Assembly: GCA_030949825.1 (NCBI GenBank)
Contig: JAUZSC010000009.1
Location: 35,896 to 99,895, forward strand
Length of the DNA: 64,000 bases
Origin: Sulfurimonas sp.
GTDB lineage: Bacteria; Campylobacterota; Campylobacteria; Campylobacterales; Sulfurimonadaceae
Reading direction: 5' to 3'
The position numbers and the translations under genes are program-made. The notes beneath the pieces were generated by a model, which had not been told where the DNA came from, did not search any database, and saw only the letters and a program-made list of their open reading frames with translations. Below are positions 56,355 through 64,000 of this stretch, piece after piece; positions within the stretch are counted from its first letter, which is position 1, and each line of letters starts with the position of its first letter.

Positions 56355-57458
56355 ATGCCAATATTATTATCAATTTTTTACTTTTTTTACTTTGCAATTA
56401 TCGGGGTTTATATTATTTTTATGCCCAAAGTTCTTGCGATGACGGGTTACTCTCCTAGTGAGATAGGGATTGTCTTTGCTGCGAGTCCTCTTGTTCGATT
56501 TATTATGCCTTTTGCTTTTATAAAGGGGCTTAAGATTGATAGAGCAATGTTTAATGCTTCACTTCTTATCGTTCTCGTTAGCGCGCTTAGTTTTTACTTT
56601 TCTTTAAACAATTTTTATGCGCTTCTTTTTTCTAACATAGGCTTAGGTATTGGAATGAGCGTAATGCTTCCTTACATCGAAGTTATTTCACTTGGGACCA
56701 TGGGAAAAGAGCGATACGGAAAGATTAGGCTTTTTGGCTCGGTTGGTTTTGTTCTTGTAGCACTTGTTTTAGTGAAGTACTTAAGTACTCCAAATATTGC
56801 TCTGAACTACCTTTTATCTGCAACGATTATGACAAGTATGGTCGCCTTTTTTATTGTAAAAAATGCAGATGCTAAGAAAAGTAAAGAAAAAGATTACACC
56901 AATGATATTAGCCTTGTAAATGACTGGAAATTATGGCTAGGGCTGACACTTATGCAAGTAAGTTTTGGCTCATTTTATAACTTTTTTACGATTTATGAAA
57001 CAGATTTTGGTGTGAGTTTAGATATGACAATCTATCTCTGGAGTTTCGGAATAGTCGCTGAGATTTTTATGCTCTTTTTTCAAGGTAAACTCCTCAAAAA
57101 TAATCTGCTTCTCATCTTGCAAATAACTACCTTAGCATCTGCATTTAGATGGTTTTTACTTTATCTTTTTCCTCAAAATATAATACTGCTCTTTTTCGCG
57201 CAGTCACTCCATGCACTTAGTTTTGCACTCTTTCATTCTGCCGCGATTAGCTACCTTTACCATACCTACAAGCATAAGGCTTTAGCACAACAGTTCTTTT
57301 CTGGAATCACTTATGGAATGGGTGGATTTATGGGAGCGTTAATTGCAGGCTATATTTATGAATGGTACCCGAGAGAGCTGTTCTTAAGTTCAGCTCTCTT
57401 TGCACTTTTGGCATCTATATTTCTATTTTTGCAAGCTAAAAAGATTAATAATCGATAA
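56355..57458 (+). CDS. MFS transporter (HcaT/MFS_1-like)
   Basis: A 367-residue protein with about twelve hydrophobic segments. The N-terminal half has FAASPLVRFIMPFAFIKGLK and the A-motif-like GKERYGKIRLFGSVGFVLVAL. It resembles the 3-phenylpropionate/nucleoside permease branch of the major facilitator superfamily. Substrate is unknown. It is divergent from the radical SAM gene and converges with the DUF481 gene with a 14-bp overlap. Confidence 0.85.
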   Translation: MPILLSIFYFFYFAIIGVYIIFMPKVLAMTGYSPSEIGIVFAASPLVRFIMPFAFIKGLKIDRAMFNASLLIVLVSALSFYFSLNNFYALLFSNIGLGIGMSVMLPYIEVISLGTMGKERYGKIRLFGSVGFVLVALVLVKYLSTPNIALNYLLSATIMTSMVAFFIVKNADAKKSKEKDYTNDISLVNDWKLWLGLTLMQVSFGSFYNFFTIYETDFGVSLDMTIYLWSFGIVAEIFMLFFQGKLLKNNLLLILQITTLASAFRWFLLYLFPQNIILLFFAQSLHALSFALFHSAAISYLYHTYKHKALAQQFFSGITYGMGGFMGALIAGYIYEWYPRELFLSSALFALLASIFLFLQAKKINNR

Positions 57459-58272
57459 TTAAATTCGCCGTTAAAGTTTTGTCCGAGTTTTGAGTTCCTA
57501 GAGGTGGAGTGTTTACATAATCAAGTTTATAGTTTATTCCGAATGAAAAAATATCAGATATTTTACTTATAAAAGCACTTTTTGAATAGACGAAGTAATT
57601 TTTGCTATCATCAAGTTCTGTTCTATAACTAAGGTCTTGCGTGAACTTTAAATTTTCTAAGATTTGCCATTCATAGATAGCTTTAGTTCGTAATGAAGCA
57701 TACTCTATAGCGCTTGATGTATTTTCCAACTCATCTTGTGCATAAAGTAAACTTCCCTCAATAGAAAGCCTGTGACTTTCTTCTTTGATTAGTTTATATC
57801 TTGCCCCTGGACCTGTATATGCCTGGTAGTTATAACCAGAAAATTTATCATCTTTATATCCAAGGAGATATGTAAAGGCAAATCTATCTGTAAACTCATA
57901 ATCATAACTTAGCTCTGTTAGAAACTTATTTATTGTCTCAATATTTTTATCATCAGCATATTGTCCATCAAACATAAAGGTAAAAACATGTTTATCCCAT
58001 TGTTTTTTCATATCTAAATCTAGACTATATGCTGTAGTATCCGTATTTCCAGAAGTACTCACAAAACCAAACTCAGCATGTGTTTTTAGTGTATTTGCTT
58101 CTTCTCTTCTCGCTGCAATATTTTCAGGACGATTTCCCTCCATAGCTTCAAGATGTTTTAAATCATCTTGAAGTTTTTGTATTTGTGCTTTAGTATCAGC
58201 TATTTTATCTTGTGTAGTATTTGCGTAAGCTAAACAGCTAAGCGCAAGAAATACGGATAGTAGTTTACTCAC
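57445..58272 (-). CDS. DUF481-family outer-membrane protein
   Basis: A 275-residue exported protein: signal peptide (MSKLLSVFLALSCLAYA), a short coiled coil (TQDKIADTKAQIQKLQDDLK, about 20-45) and a DUF481 (YdiY-type) beta-barrel with repeated aromatic strands. It is a probable outer-membrane protein of unknown function. The stop is 2 bp from the MscS start on the same strand, so the two are likely co-transcribed with mscS first; both could relate to osmotic conditions. Confidence 0.87.
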   Translation of the reverse strand: MSKLLSVFLALSCLAYANTTQDKIADTKAQIQKLQDDLKHLEAMEGNRPENIAARREEANTLKTHAEFGFVSTSGNTDTTAYSLDLDMKKQWDKHVFTFMFDGQYADDKNIETINKFLTELSYDYEFTDRFAFTYLLGYKDDKFSGYNYQAYTGPGARYKLIKEESHRLSIEGSLLYAQDELENTSSAIEYASLRTKAIYEWQILENLKFTQDLSYRTELDDSKNYFVYSKSAFISKISDIFSFGINYKLDYVNTPPLGTQNSDKTLTANLIIDY

Positions 58273-58274
58273 GC

Positions 58275-59123
58275 TTATGCCTCTTCTTTTACAACATGAA
58301 CATCCATCTGTGGGTAAGGAATAGAAATTCCTTTTTCATCAAATGTAAGTTTTACAGTTTCGAGCATATCAAAATAAACATCCCAGTAATCATCAGTATT
58401 TACCCATGCACGGAAAGTAAAGTTTACGCTGTTGTCTCCGAGTTCACCAACACCTACAAAAGGAGCAGGTTCGGATAAAACTCTATCGTCAGCTTGCATA
58501 ATTTCCATCAAAGTCTCTTTAGCAAGTTTTAAATCATCACCGTATCCAATGCCAAATACATGATCAACACGACGGTTTGGCTTTTTAGAATAGTTCGTGA
58601 TATTTCCACCAATAATGGCAGAGTTAGGAACAATAATAGTCCTGTTATCAAGGGGTGCAATGATGGTAGAGAAAAGATTTACATCTTCAACTGTACCAGT
58701 CGCTCCAGCAGCCTCAATAAAGTCACCAACTTTAAAAGGGCGAAAGATGATGATAAGAACAGCAGCTCCAATATTTGCTAGAGAACCTTGAAGAGCAAGA
58801 CCAATAGCAAGACCAGCAGCACCAAATACAGCGATAAATGAAGTGGTGTTTATCCCTAGAGTATTTAAAGATGCAAAAACAACCATAAGTAAAAGGAGGA
58901 AATAGATTAAGCTTTCAGAAAATTCAACTAAAGTCTGATCCACTTTTGCCTTTAGCATTAAGCTTTTAGTGACAGCCGTTAGTTTATTTACTGCCCATTT
59001 TCCTATAAAAAATATAAGAAGTGCGGCAATGATTTTTAAACCATATTCACCTGCGTACATGATCGCCATATCTGTGTATTTAGACACCTCTTGCGTTGCT
59101 ATTTCAATATCTGGAACTTCCAT
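58275..59123 (-). CDS. Small-conductance mechanosensitive channel (MscS family)
   Basis: A 282-residue MscS-type channel that opens under membrane tension to protect against hypo-osmotic shock. Three membrane helices lie in the first 130 residues; the pore-lining helix and following motif read GAAGLAIGLALQGSLANIGA, and the beta domain has FKVGDFIEAAGATGTVEDVN and TIIVPNSAIIGGNITNYS. It precedes the DUF481 gene in the same operon. Confidence 0.93.
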   Translation of the reverse strand: MEVPDIEIATQEVSKYTDMAIMYAGEYGLKIIAALLIFFIGKWAVNKLTAVTKSLMLKAKVDQTLVEFSESLIYFLLLLMVVFASLNTLGINTTSFIAVFGAAGLAIGLALQGSLANIGAAVLIIIFRPFKVGDFIEAAGATGTVEDVNLFSTIIAPLDNRTIIVPNSAIIGGNITNYSKKPNRRVDHVFGIGYGDDLKLAKETLMEIMQADDRVLSEPAPFVGVGELGDNSVNFTFRAWVNTDDYWDVYFDMLETVKLTFDEKGISIPYPQMDVHVVKEEA

Positions 59124-59173
59124 TTTATTTCTCCTCTGAATTTTAAAAGGAAATTATAGCAAAAACTAATGAG

Positions 59174-59503
59174 TTAGTAGTGTTGTTTTAGATGAATCTT
59201 TTCTACATATCTCGCGATAGAGTGGTAGGTATTAGAATGAGAGGACTCAACATTATAAAGAAGAGGTCGGTATTTAATGTAATTTTTCCAAACCTTTTTA
59301 CTTTGAAGTATTTTGTCTTGTTTGAAAAGCTCAAAACTTACAGATGCATTGATAAAACCTTTGAGAAGTTTCATCTCTTTGTCGTCTTCAAATCGTCTTG
59401 GAAACCAAATGGCTTCGAGTGCTTCATGTGCGTCGTAGTATCTTTGTTCATCTAAACAAAGTATGTATTCTTGTATTTTTTCAATCATTTTTATCATCTT
59501 CAA
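59174..59503 (-). CDS. DUF309 domain protein
   Basis: A 109-residue protein with the DUF309 motif RYYDAHEALEAIWF (near residue 20) and a helical remainder with KLLKGFINASVSFELF. Members are small all-helical proteins of unknown function. The first Met residues (MKMIKMIEK) leave three possible starts. The track start overlaps the preceding rhodanese-like stop as ATGA, which favours it. Confidence 0.85.
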   Translation of the reverse strand: MKMIKMIEKIQEYILCLDEQRYYDAHEALEAIWFPRRFEDDKEMKLLKGFINASVSFELFKQDKILQSKKVWKNYIKYRPLLYNVESSHSNTYHSIARYVEKIHLKQHY

Positions 59504-59805
59504 GTAGCATCATATTTTTTTCTCCAGTATCCTCTTCCACCTTTAAGTGAAATACAGTGTTGCTTTGGGAATCTCTCTTTATATTCATCGAGTCTATCTA
59601 AAGTTGCCTTTCCCGAATCACAGTAAAAAACAAAGACACTTCCATCAGGGTAATGTTTAAGTTCATGAGGATTAAAAACTACTGTTTGAGCCTTGTCTAT
59701 AGGAGATAAAATAGTATCGATGAGGACTACTTCTATACCTTCTTTTTCTAATTTTATTTTATTTTCTAAGAACTCTTTTTGTGTCCATTGTTTAGGATAA
59801 GTCAT
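59500..59805 (-). CDS. Rhodanese-like domain protein
   Basis: A 101-residue single rhodanese domain. The active-site Cys is in VFYCDSGKATLDRLDEY and is followed by a typical C-terminal CISLKGGRGYWRKKY segment. It could carry persulfide sulfur; partners are unknown. It starts 2 bp past the corrected stop of the GGDEF-EAL gene and overlaps the DUF309 gene (ATGA), so three genes form one transcript. Confidence 0.8.
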   Translation of the reverse strand: MTYPKQWTQKEFLENKIKLEKEGIEVVLIDTILSPIDKAQTVVFNPHELKHYPDGSVFVFYCDSGKATLDRLDEYKERFPKQHCISLKGGRGYWRKKYDAT

Positions 59806-59806
59806 T

Positions 59807-61193
59807 TTATACCTTACTTACTAAGATTCTATGGATTGCATCTGATGTGGATGGTTTATGGTATAAATCACCTTGCATAAGTGTGCATCCATGTGCTTGT
59901 AAGTTATTGCGTTGCTCTGCTGTTGTAACACCAACGGCACTTATTGGTATGTTTATGTTTTTTTGCTAAAGCTATTAAGGCAAATGTGACTTCTTCATTG
60001 TTTATAAGCGAAGCCTCAAGTTTAAGCTCGCTTATTGCTAATGATTTTAGATGCATAACCGATGAGCATCCTAGACCAAATTTGTCTAGGTTTAGCTTAA
60101 TTCCAAGACGCGCTAGTTTATTTATGTAAGGAGTGTATTCTTCTACATCTTGCATCACTTGATTTTCTGCTAACTCAAACTTGAGGTACTCTTTGAGCGA
60201 TGTATTTTTATTTATAAGTTCACCAATGCTTCGGATAAAGTAAGCTTTTTTAAGTCTTTGTGTTGAAAGATTTAAGCAAAGGCTTCCCGTCTTTAAATCT
60301 TCTTTGTGCCATAACTCAAATTGTGCAACACTTGTTTTCATTACCCAGTCTTCAAGTATGTGAATAAAGTTTATCTCTTTTGCAAGAGGTAAAAACTCAT
60401 CAGGGAGGAGTAAGCCATGAACGGGATGGTTCCATCGAATGAGCGCTTCCATTCCTTGAATCTGAAGGTTACTCGAGTTTATTTGAAGTTGGTAGTAAAC
60501 TTGCATCTGCCCCTTGTCGATTGATTCTAAAAGTTGTTGCTCAAGTTTTTTTCTTTTTGCAGCTTTTTGTGCAAACTCTTCTGTAAAAAATTGATAATTA
60601 TTTTTCCCATTGTCTTTTACTTTTCGCATGATTACAGAAGCATTTTTTAAAAGAGTTTGGGAGTTTAATGTATCATCAGGATATACAGAAATTCCAAGAC
60701 TAAAACGAACTTCTATTTTTTGATCATCAATTAAAAAAGCTGTTCGAGAAAGTTTCATGATTTTATCACTCACACTACGGATAAAGCTAGCATCTTCAAA
60801 GTGGTCTAAGATGATGATAAACTCATCTCCTCCAAGCCTTGCTACTGTATCGCTCTCACGGAGTGTTCCTTGAATTTTCTTTCCCATTTCTTGAAGAACT
60901 TTGTCTCCAGTACTTGAGCCATAGCTATCGTTGAGCTTTGTAAAATCGTCAAGACCCAAATATAAAATAGCGATTTTCTTTTTAAATCTTGCAGCATTTT
61001 TGATGGACTGGGAGAGTCTATCTATGAACAAAAGTCCATTCGCCAGACCAGTGAGTGGATCATGTTCAGCTTCATAGACAAGCTCATGTTCAAATAGATG
61101 GTGCTCTTTAATCTCTTTTTTTAAGCGAAAAATCCATAGGAGGAGAGCCACGATAAGAAATACTAAAGATATTATAATGATAGTTTGCATAGA
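59807..61193 (-). CDS. GGDEF-EAL protein with active-type GGDEF and altered EAL (one frameshift in this sequence)
   Basis: The start is set at 61193 (MQTIIIISLVFLIVALLLWIF), one membrane helix; the track start at 61361 is upstream. The GGDEF site is LGGDEF with an RxxD inhibitory site (RESD). The EAL domain keeps EALIRW, but the second motif reads LDKFGLGCSS in place of DDFGTGYS, so phosphodiesterase activity is doubtful. An A7 run near 59965 breaks the frame; with six A it continues NINIPISAVGVTTAEQR to a stop at 59807, giving 461 residues. That end lies 2 bp from the next gene. Confidence 0.87.
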
Positions 61194-61238
61194 TTTATTA
61201 TACCTCTTTATTGTAATAAAGTTTGTTACAATAGCGTT

Positions 61239-64000
61239 ATGGGAAAGAAAAATAAAAGAAATACAAAAATAAACCAGAGAATACGAAGCTTTTTTGATGA
61301 TGAAGCATTTGATGTTGGAGTGGAACGAGTTCCCTCTGATACACTCAGTGAACTTTTTCACGCACTTGGAATCATTGACATTGATTTTACAAAAGAGTTT
61401 ATGCTTAAAGATATACGAAGACGCTGGAGTCAGTCAGGTTTTGACTTTCGAGAACATGTTTTAGAATTTTTTACAGCAAATGGTGAAAAATACCCCTCAG
61501 ATAAACCAAAAAAAATAAGTTTAGAGCGAACAGAAAAACTTTATGAATTACTTGGTGAGTTAGAGATTACGCAAGAAGAAGAGATTTTACTTCTTGAAGC
61601 TTTTAAAGAAGTAAGAAGTAAAAAGATAACGATACAAAAGATGGAATCAAAGCTAAATCATATTCGTTTTGATATGAAAAAAGAAAAACTGCAAAAAGCA
61701 CTTGATGGCTTTTTTGACATAGATGATTCTTTAGAGTTTAATGCCTCGCTTCGTTATAAAATCTATGGAGAACATTTTCATAAGATTTTAACGCTTAACA
61801 CAAAGCCTTATAGTTTTGAGTACTTGGATGAGAATTCTATAGAAGATATTGTTAGGCAGTTAGAAGTAGATAAAGAACAAACCATACTTGCAAAGCAAGC
61901 ATCTATAGAGAACTTCATAGATGGACTCGAGCAACCCCATGCTTATCTTACAAACAAAGAGATAGAGACAGCACTTCGTGCGAACCCTCCAAAAACACAG
62001 GTTCATTTTCCTATTCTTAAAGCATCTATACTTAAAAGTTTAATCGAGATGCATTTAGATGTGCAAGACTTAGTTATGCATGAGAGAGAAGTGCTTGTTA
62101 GTATCAAAGAAGAGGTGCTCTTGCCTTTTTCTGATTTAAAACATGGCTACACGCTAGAGCTTCACATACAACTCGATGGGCTTTTAGAAACCATTTGGAA
62201 TGGTGAAGCACTTGATTTTTCTGAGCTTGTTAGTGTGGCTAAAAAAGAGCAAGAACAAAGTTTCTTTTATGATTTAGAAGAGCTTGTTGGGACTTGTAAA
62301 AATTATGCGATATTGCTTCATTTTACTAAGGAAGAACTGCACTTAAAAGTCTATGAATTTCTTTTAGAACTTTTATATAACACGCTTGATATCACTCCAA
62401 AGATAGTGCGCAAAACGACACGAATATTTATCTATAACATTCAAGAACAGTTGGCTAAAAAACAAAGACAGGCGCTTCTCGCGAGAACGATTCGAGACTT
62501 TAAAAACCTTTTTCCAATGGCACGACAGATGCGAAGAAAACTAACACTTCACATAGGACCTACTAACAGTGGCAAAACATATCAGGCAATGAAGCGACTC
62601 GCAGATGCAGATACGGGTTATTACCTTGCACCTTTGCGTTTGTTAGCACTCGAGGGTTATGAAAGTCTAAAAGAGAAGGGCATCGAGTCTTCGCTTATAA
62701 CAGGTGAAGAACAGATTCTTGATGATGAGGCAACGCATATTAGTTCGACCATAGAGATGCTAAACTTTGAAGTGGATGTAGATGTTTGTGTAATTGATGA
62801 GGTACAGATGATAGACGACCGTGACCGTGGTTGGGCATGGGCTAATGCTATTATTGGGACACCTGCCAAAGAGATTATTATGACGGGTTCTACTAATTCT
62901 AAGGAAGCGATTATCGCGCTTGCGGAGTATCTTGGAGAAGAACTTGAGATTATCGAGTTTGAGAGGAAAAATCCATTACGACTTCTTGAAATTCCGACAG
63001 AGTCAAGAGATGTAGAAGCAGGAACCGCGATTATTGCTTTTAGTAGACGCGATGTCCTTCGTTTAAAACAAGATTTCTCACGCTTTTTCTCTGTAAGTGT
63101 TGTGTACGGAAATCTTTCACCCGAAGTTAGACGAGAAGAAGCACGACGATTTCGTGAGGGTGAAACAGAGATTTTAATTGCTACAGATGCTATAGCAATG
63201 GGGATGAATCTTCCTATAAAAACCATACTTTTCTCAAAAGCCGAAAAGTTTGATGGCATAACTCAAAGAAACTTACAACCATCAGAGATTCACCAAATTT
63301 CAGGACGTGCAGGACGTTTTGGTTTAGTAGAAGAGGGTTATGTGGGAGCACTGAATCTCGAAGCTCTAAGAATTATAAAAAAGAACTTTTATAAAGATGC
63401 AAAAACGATTACAATTCCTTTTAAAGTGATGGCAAACAGTGAACATATCAAACTTGTTGGAAGTATTTTAGAAGAGAATTCACTCAAAGAGATTTTAAAA
63501 TTTTTCGTTGAGAATATGGAGTTTAACGGTCCTTTTAATGCATCTTCTTTAGAAGATATGCTCGCTGCATCTGAGATTGTAGATAAATATAATCTAGACA
63601 TAATAACAAAATATAATCTAGCTTGCGCACCACTGACACTCAAATCTCCTTATATTATTAGTGCCTACGAAAGCTATCTTCATGCCTTAGAACAAGAAAT
63701 TCCAGTTGCGTACGTTACCCCAAAACTCTATGGGAATTTTGCACAAACAACAGATGAGCTTTTACGTGCAGAAGATATGGTAAAAGAAATTTCACTTTAC
63801 CTATGGCTTTCATATAGGTTTGAAGAATATTTTATAGATGAGAAAAAAGCAAGAACATCACGAGGTGTTTTAAACAGGTATATAGAAGAGTCCCTCCATC
63901 AAACACACTTTAGACAAACATGTAAAATGTGTAAGGCAACACTTCCCCTAAACTCAAAGTACAGTATTTGTCAGGCTTGTTTTAAGAAAAATTACACGAG
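61239..64000 (+). CDS. SUV3-like DExH RNA helicase, 5' part (runs off the window; absent from the ORF track)
   Basis: An uninterrupted frame from ATG 61239 to the window end (more than 920 codons). The N-terminal 430 residues are helical and unfamiliar. The helicase core has HIGPTNSGKTYQAMKRL (motif I, near 440), VIDEVQMIDDRDRGWAWANA (motif II, DEVQ in place of DEAD/H), a TGSTNS motif, and ATDAIAMGMNLP and QISGRAGRFG motifs. This is the mitochondrial/alphaproteobacterial SUV3 signature. The last visible residues form a CxxC...CxxC zinc-binding site (CKMCKATL ... CQACF). Likely an RNA helicase; partner nuclease not adjacent. The C-terminus is missing. Confidence 0.9.
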   Translation, partial: MGKKNKRNTKINQRIRSFFDDEAFDVGVERVPSDTLSELFHALGIIDIDFTKEFMLKDIRRRWSQSGFDFREHVLEFFTANGEKYPSDKPKKISLERTEKLYELLGELEITQEEEILLLEAFKEVRSKKITIQKMESKLNHIRFDMKKEKLQKALDGFFDIDDSLEFNASLRYKIYGEHFHKILTLNTKPYSFEYLDENSIEDIVRQLEVDKEQTILAKQASIENFIDGLEQPHAYLTNKEIETALRANPPKTQVHFPILKASILKSLIEMHLDVQDLVMHEREVLVSIKEEVLLPFSDLKHGYTLELHIQLDGLLETIWNGEALDFSELVSVAKKEQEQSFFYDLEELVGTCKNYAILLHFTKEELHLKVYEFLLELLYNTLDITPKIVRKTTRIFIYNIQEQLAKKQRQALLARTIRDFKNLFPMARQMRRKLTLHIGPTNSGKTYQAMKRLADADTGYYLAPLRLLALEGYESLKEKGIESSLITGEEQILDDEATHISSTIEMLNFEVDVDVCVIDEVQMIDDRDRGWAWANAIIGTPAKEIIMTGSTNSKEAIIALAEYLGEELEIIEFERKNPLRLLEIPTESRDVEAGTAIIAFSRRDVLRLKQDFSRFFSVSVVYGNLSPEVRREEARRFREGETEILIATDAIAMGMNLPIKTILFSKAEKFDGITQRNLQPSEIHQISGRAGRFGLVEEGYVGALNLEALRIIKKNFYKDAKTITIPFKVMANSEHIKLVGSILEENSLKEILKFFVENMEFNGPFNASSLEDMLAASEIVDKYNLDIITKYNLACAPLTLKSPYIISAYESYLHALEQEIPVAYVTPKLYGNFAQTTDELLRAEDMVKEISLYLWLSYRFEEYFIDEKKARTSRGVLNRYIEESLHQTHFRQTCKMCKATLPLNSKYSICQACFKKNYT

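Noticed and set aside
62657-63259. Minus-strand ORF in the SUV3-like region, and the one at 63389-63643
   Set aside because: Both are antisense shadows of the continuous helicase frame, Ser/Ile-rich in the way such shadows usually are.

Overview
The window reads as a chromosome segment of a low-GC, motile, respiring member of the Campylobacterota, most like Sulfurimonas or a close relative. The basis is the order dnaA-dnaN-gyrB-queF, sigma-54 type promoters in front of the flagellar hook genes, a cytosolic TlpD-like chemoreceptor, thyX instead of thyA in the window, several haem c proteins and many c-di-GMP genes. The genus is an inference from gene content; no 16S gene is present.

Layout. 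1-8.1 kb: replication genes (dnaA 3' part, an oriC-like spacer, dnaN, gyrB), a degenerate GGDEF/EAL protein, queF and cca. 8.2-15.8 kb: housekeeping genes (typA, tlpD-like receptor, yheT-like hydrolase, nrdB-nitrilase-pcm, thyX, a lipoprotein). 15.8-17.1 kb: a complete IS630-type element with 18-bp ends. 17.1-28.5 kb: rhlE and a divergent Lys/Asp-rich partner, a cytochrome b561/dihaem c fusion, phnA-like, dgt, an outer-membrane protein, a diguanylate cyclase, rpsU (missed by the ORF track), dnaG. 28.5-34.5 kb: hook operon fliK-flgD-flgE and a second long flgE, each led by a -24/-12 promoter. 34.5-45.9 kb: purT, a 2-hydroxyacid dehydrogenase, a DedA/YqaA-like protein, dihaem peroxidase, hybrid kinase, FrdA/FrdB, YajQ, a DUF1538/PII protein. 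46.0-51.3 kb: an accessory hot spot. 51.3-64 kb: a metal-binding lipoprotein, a LapG-LapD pair, radical SAM, MFS, DUF481, MscS, a GGDEF-EAL protein and a SUV3-like RNA helicase that runs off the window end.

The accessory hot spot is the most unusual part. A tRNA-Ser(GGA) gene is broken in its T-loop. About 2.7 kb further on, its 3' end reappears behind a 12-bp direct repeat. The intervening island carries its own intact tRNA-Ser(GGA), a tyrosine integrase interrupted by a 268-bp MITE (17-bp inverted ends, 9-bp target duplication), two unknown proteins, and a small promoter- and terminator-flanked RNA that folds on paper into a four-stem structure. Just outside lies a group II intron with a recognisable domain V and a frameshifted reverse transcriptase.

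A caution about the sequence itself: dnaN, cca, thyX, rpsU, frdA, the gyrB-linked GGDEF/EAL gene and a second GGDEF-EAL gene are all broken, nearly always by one extra base in an A or T run. Since several of these are essential, I read these breaks as sequencing or assembly errors rather than biology. Breaks in the mobile elements have a different pattern and may be real decay.
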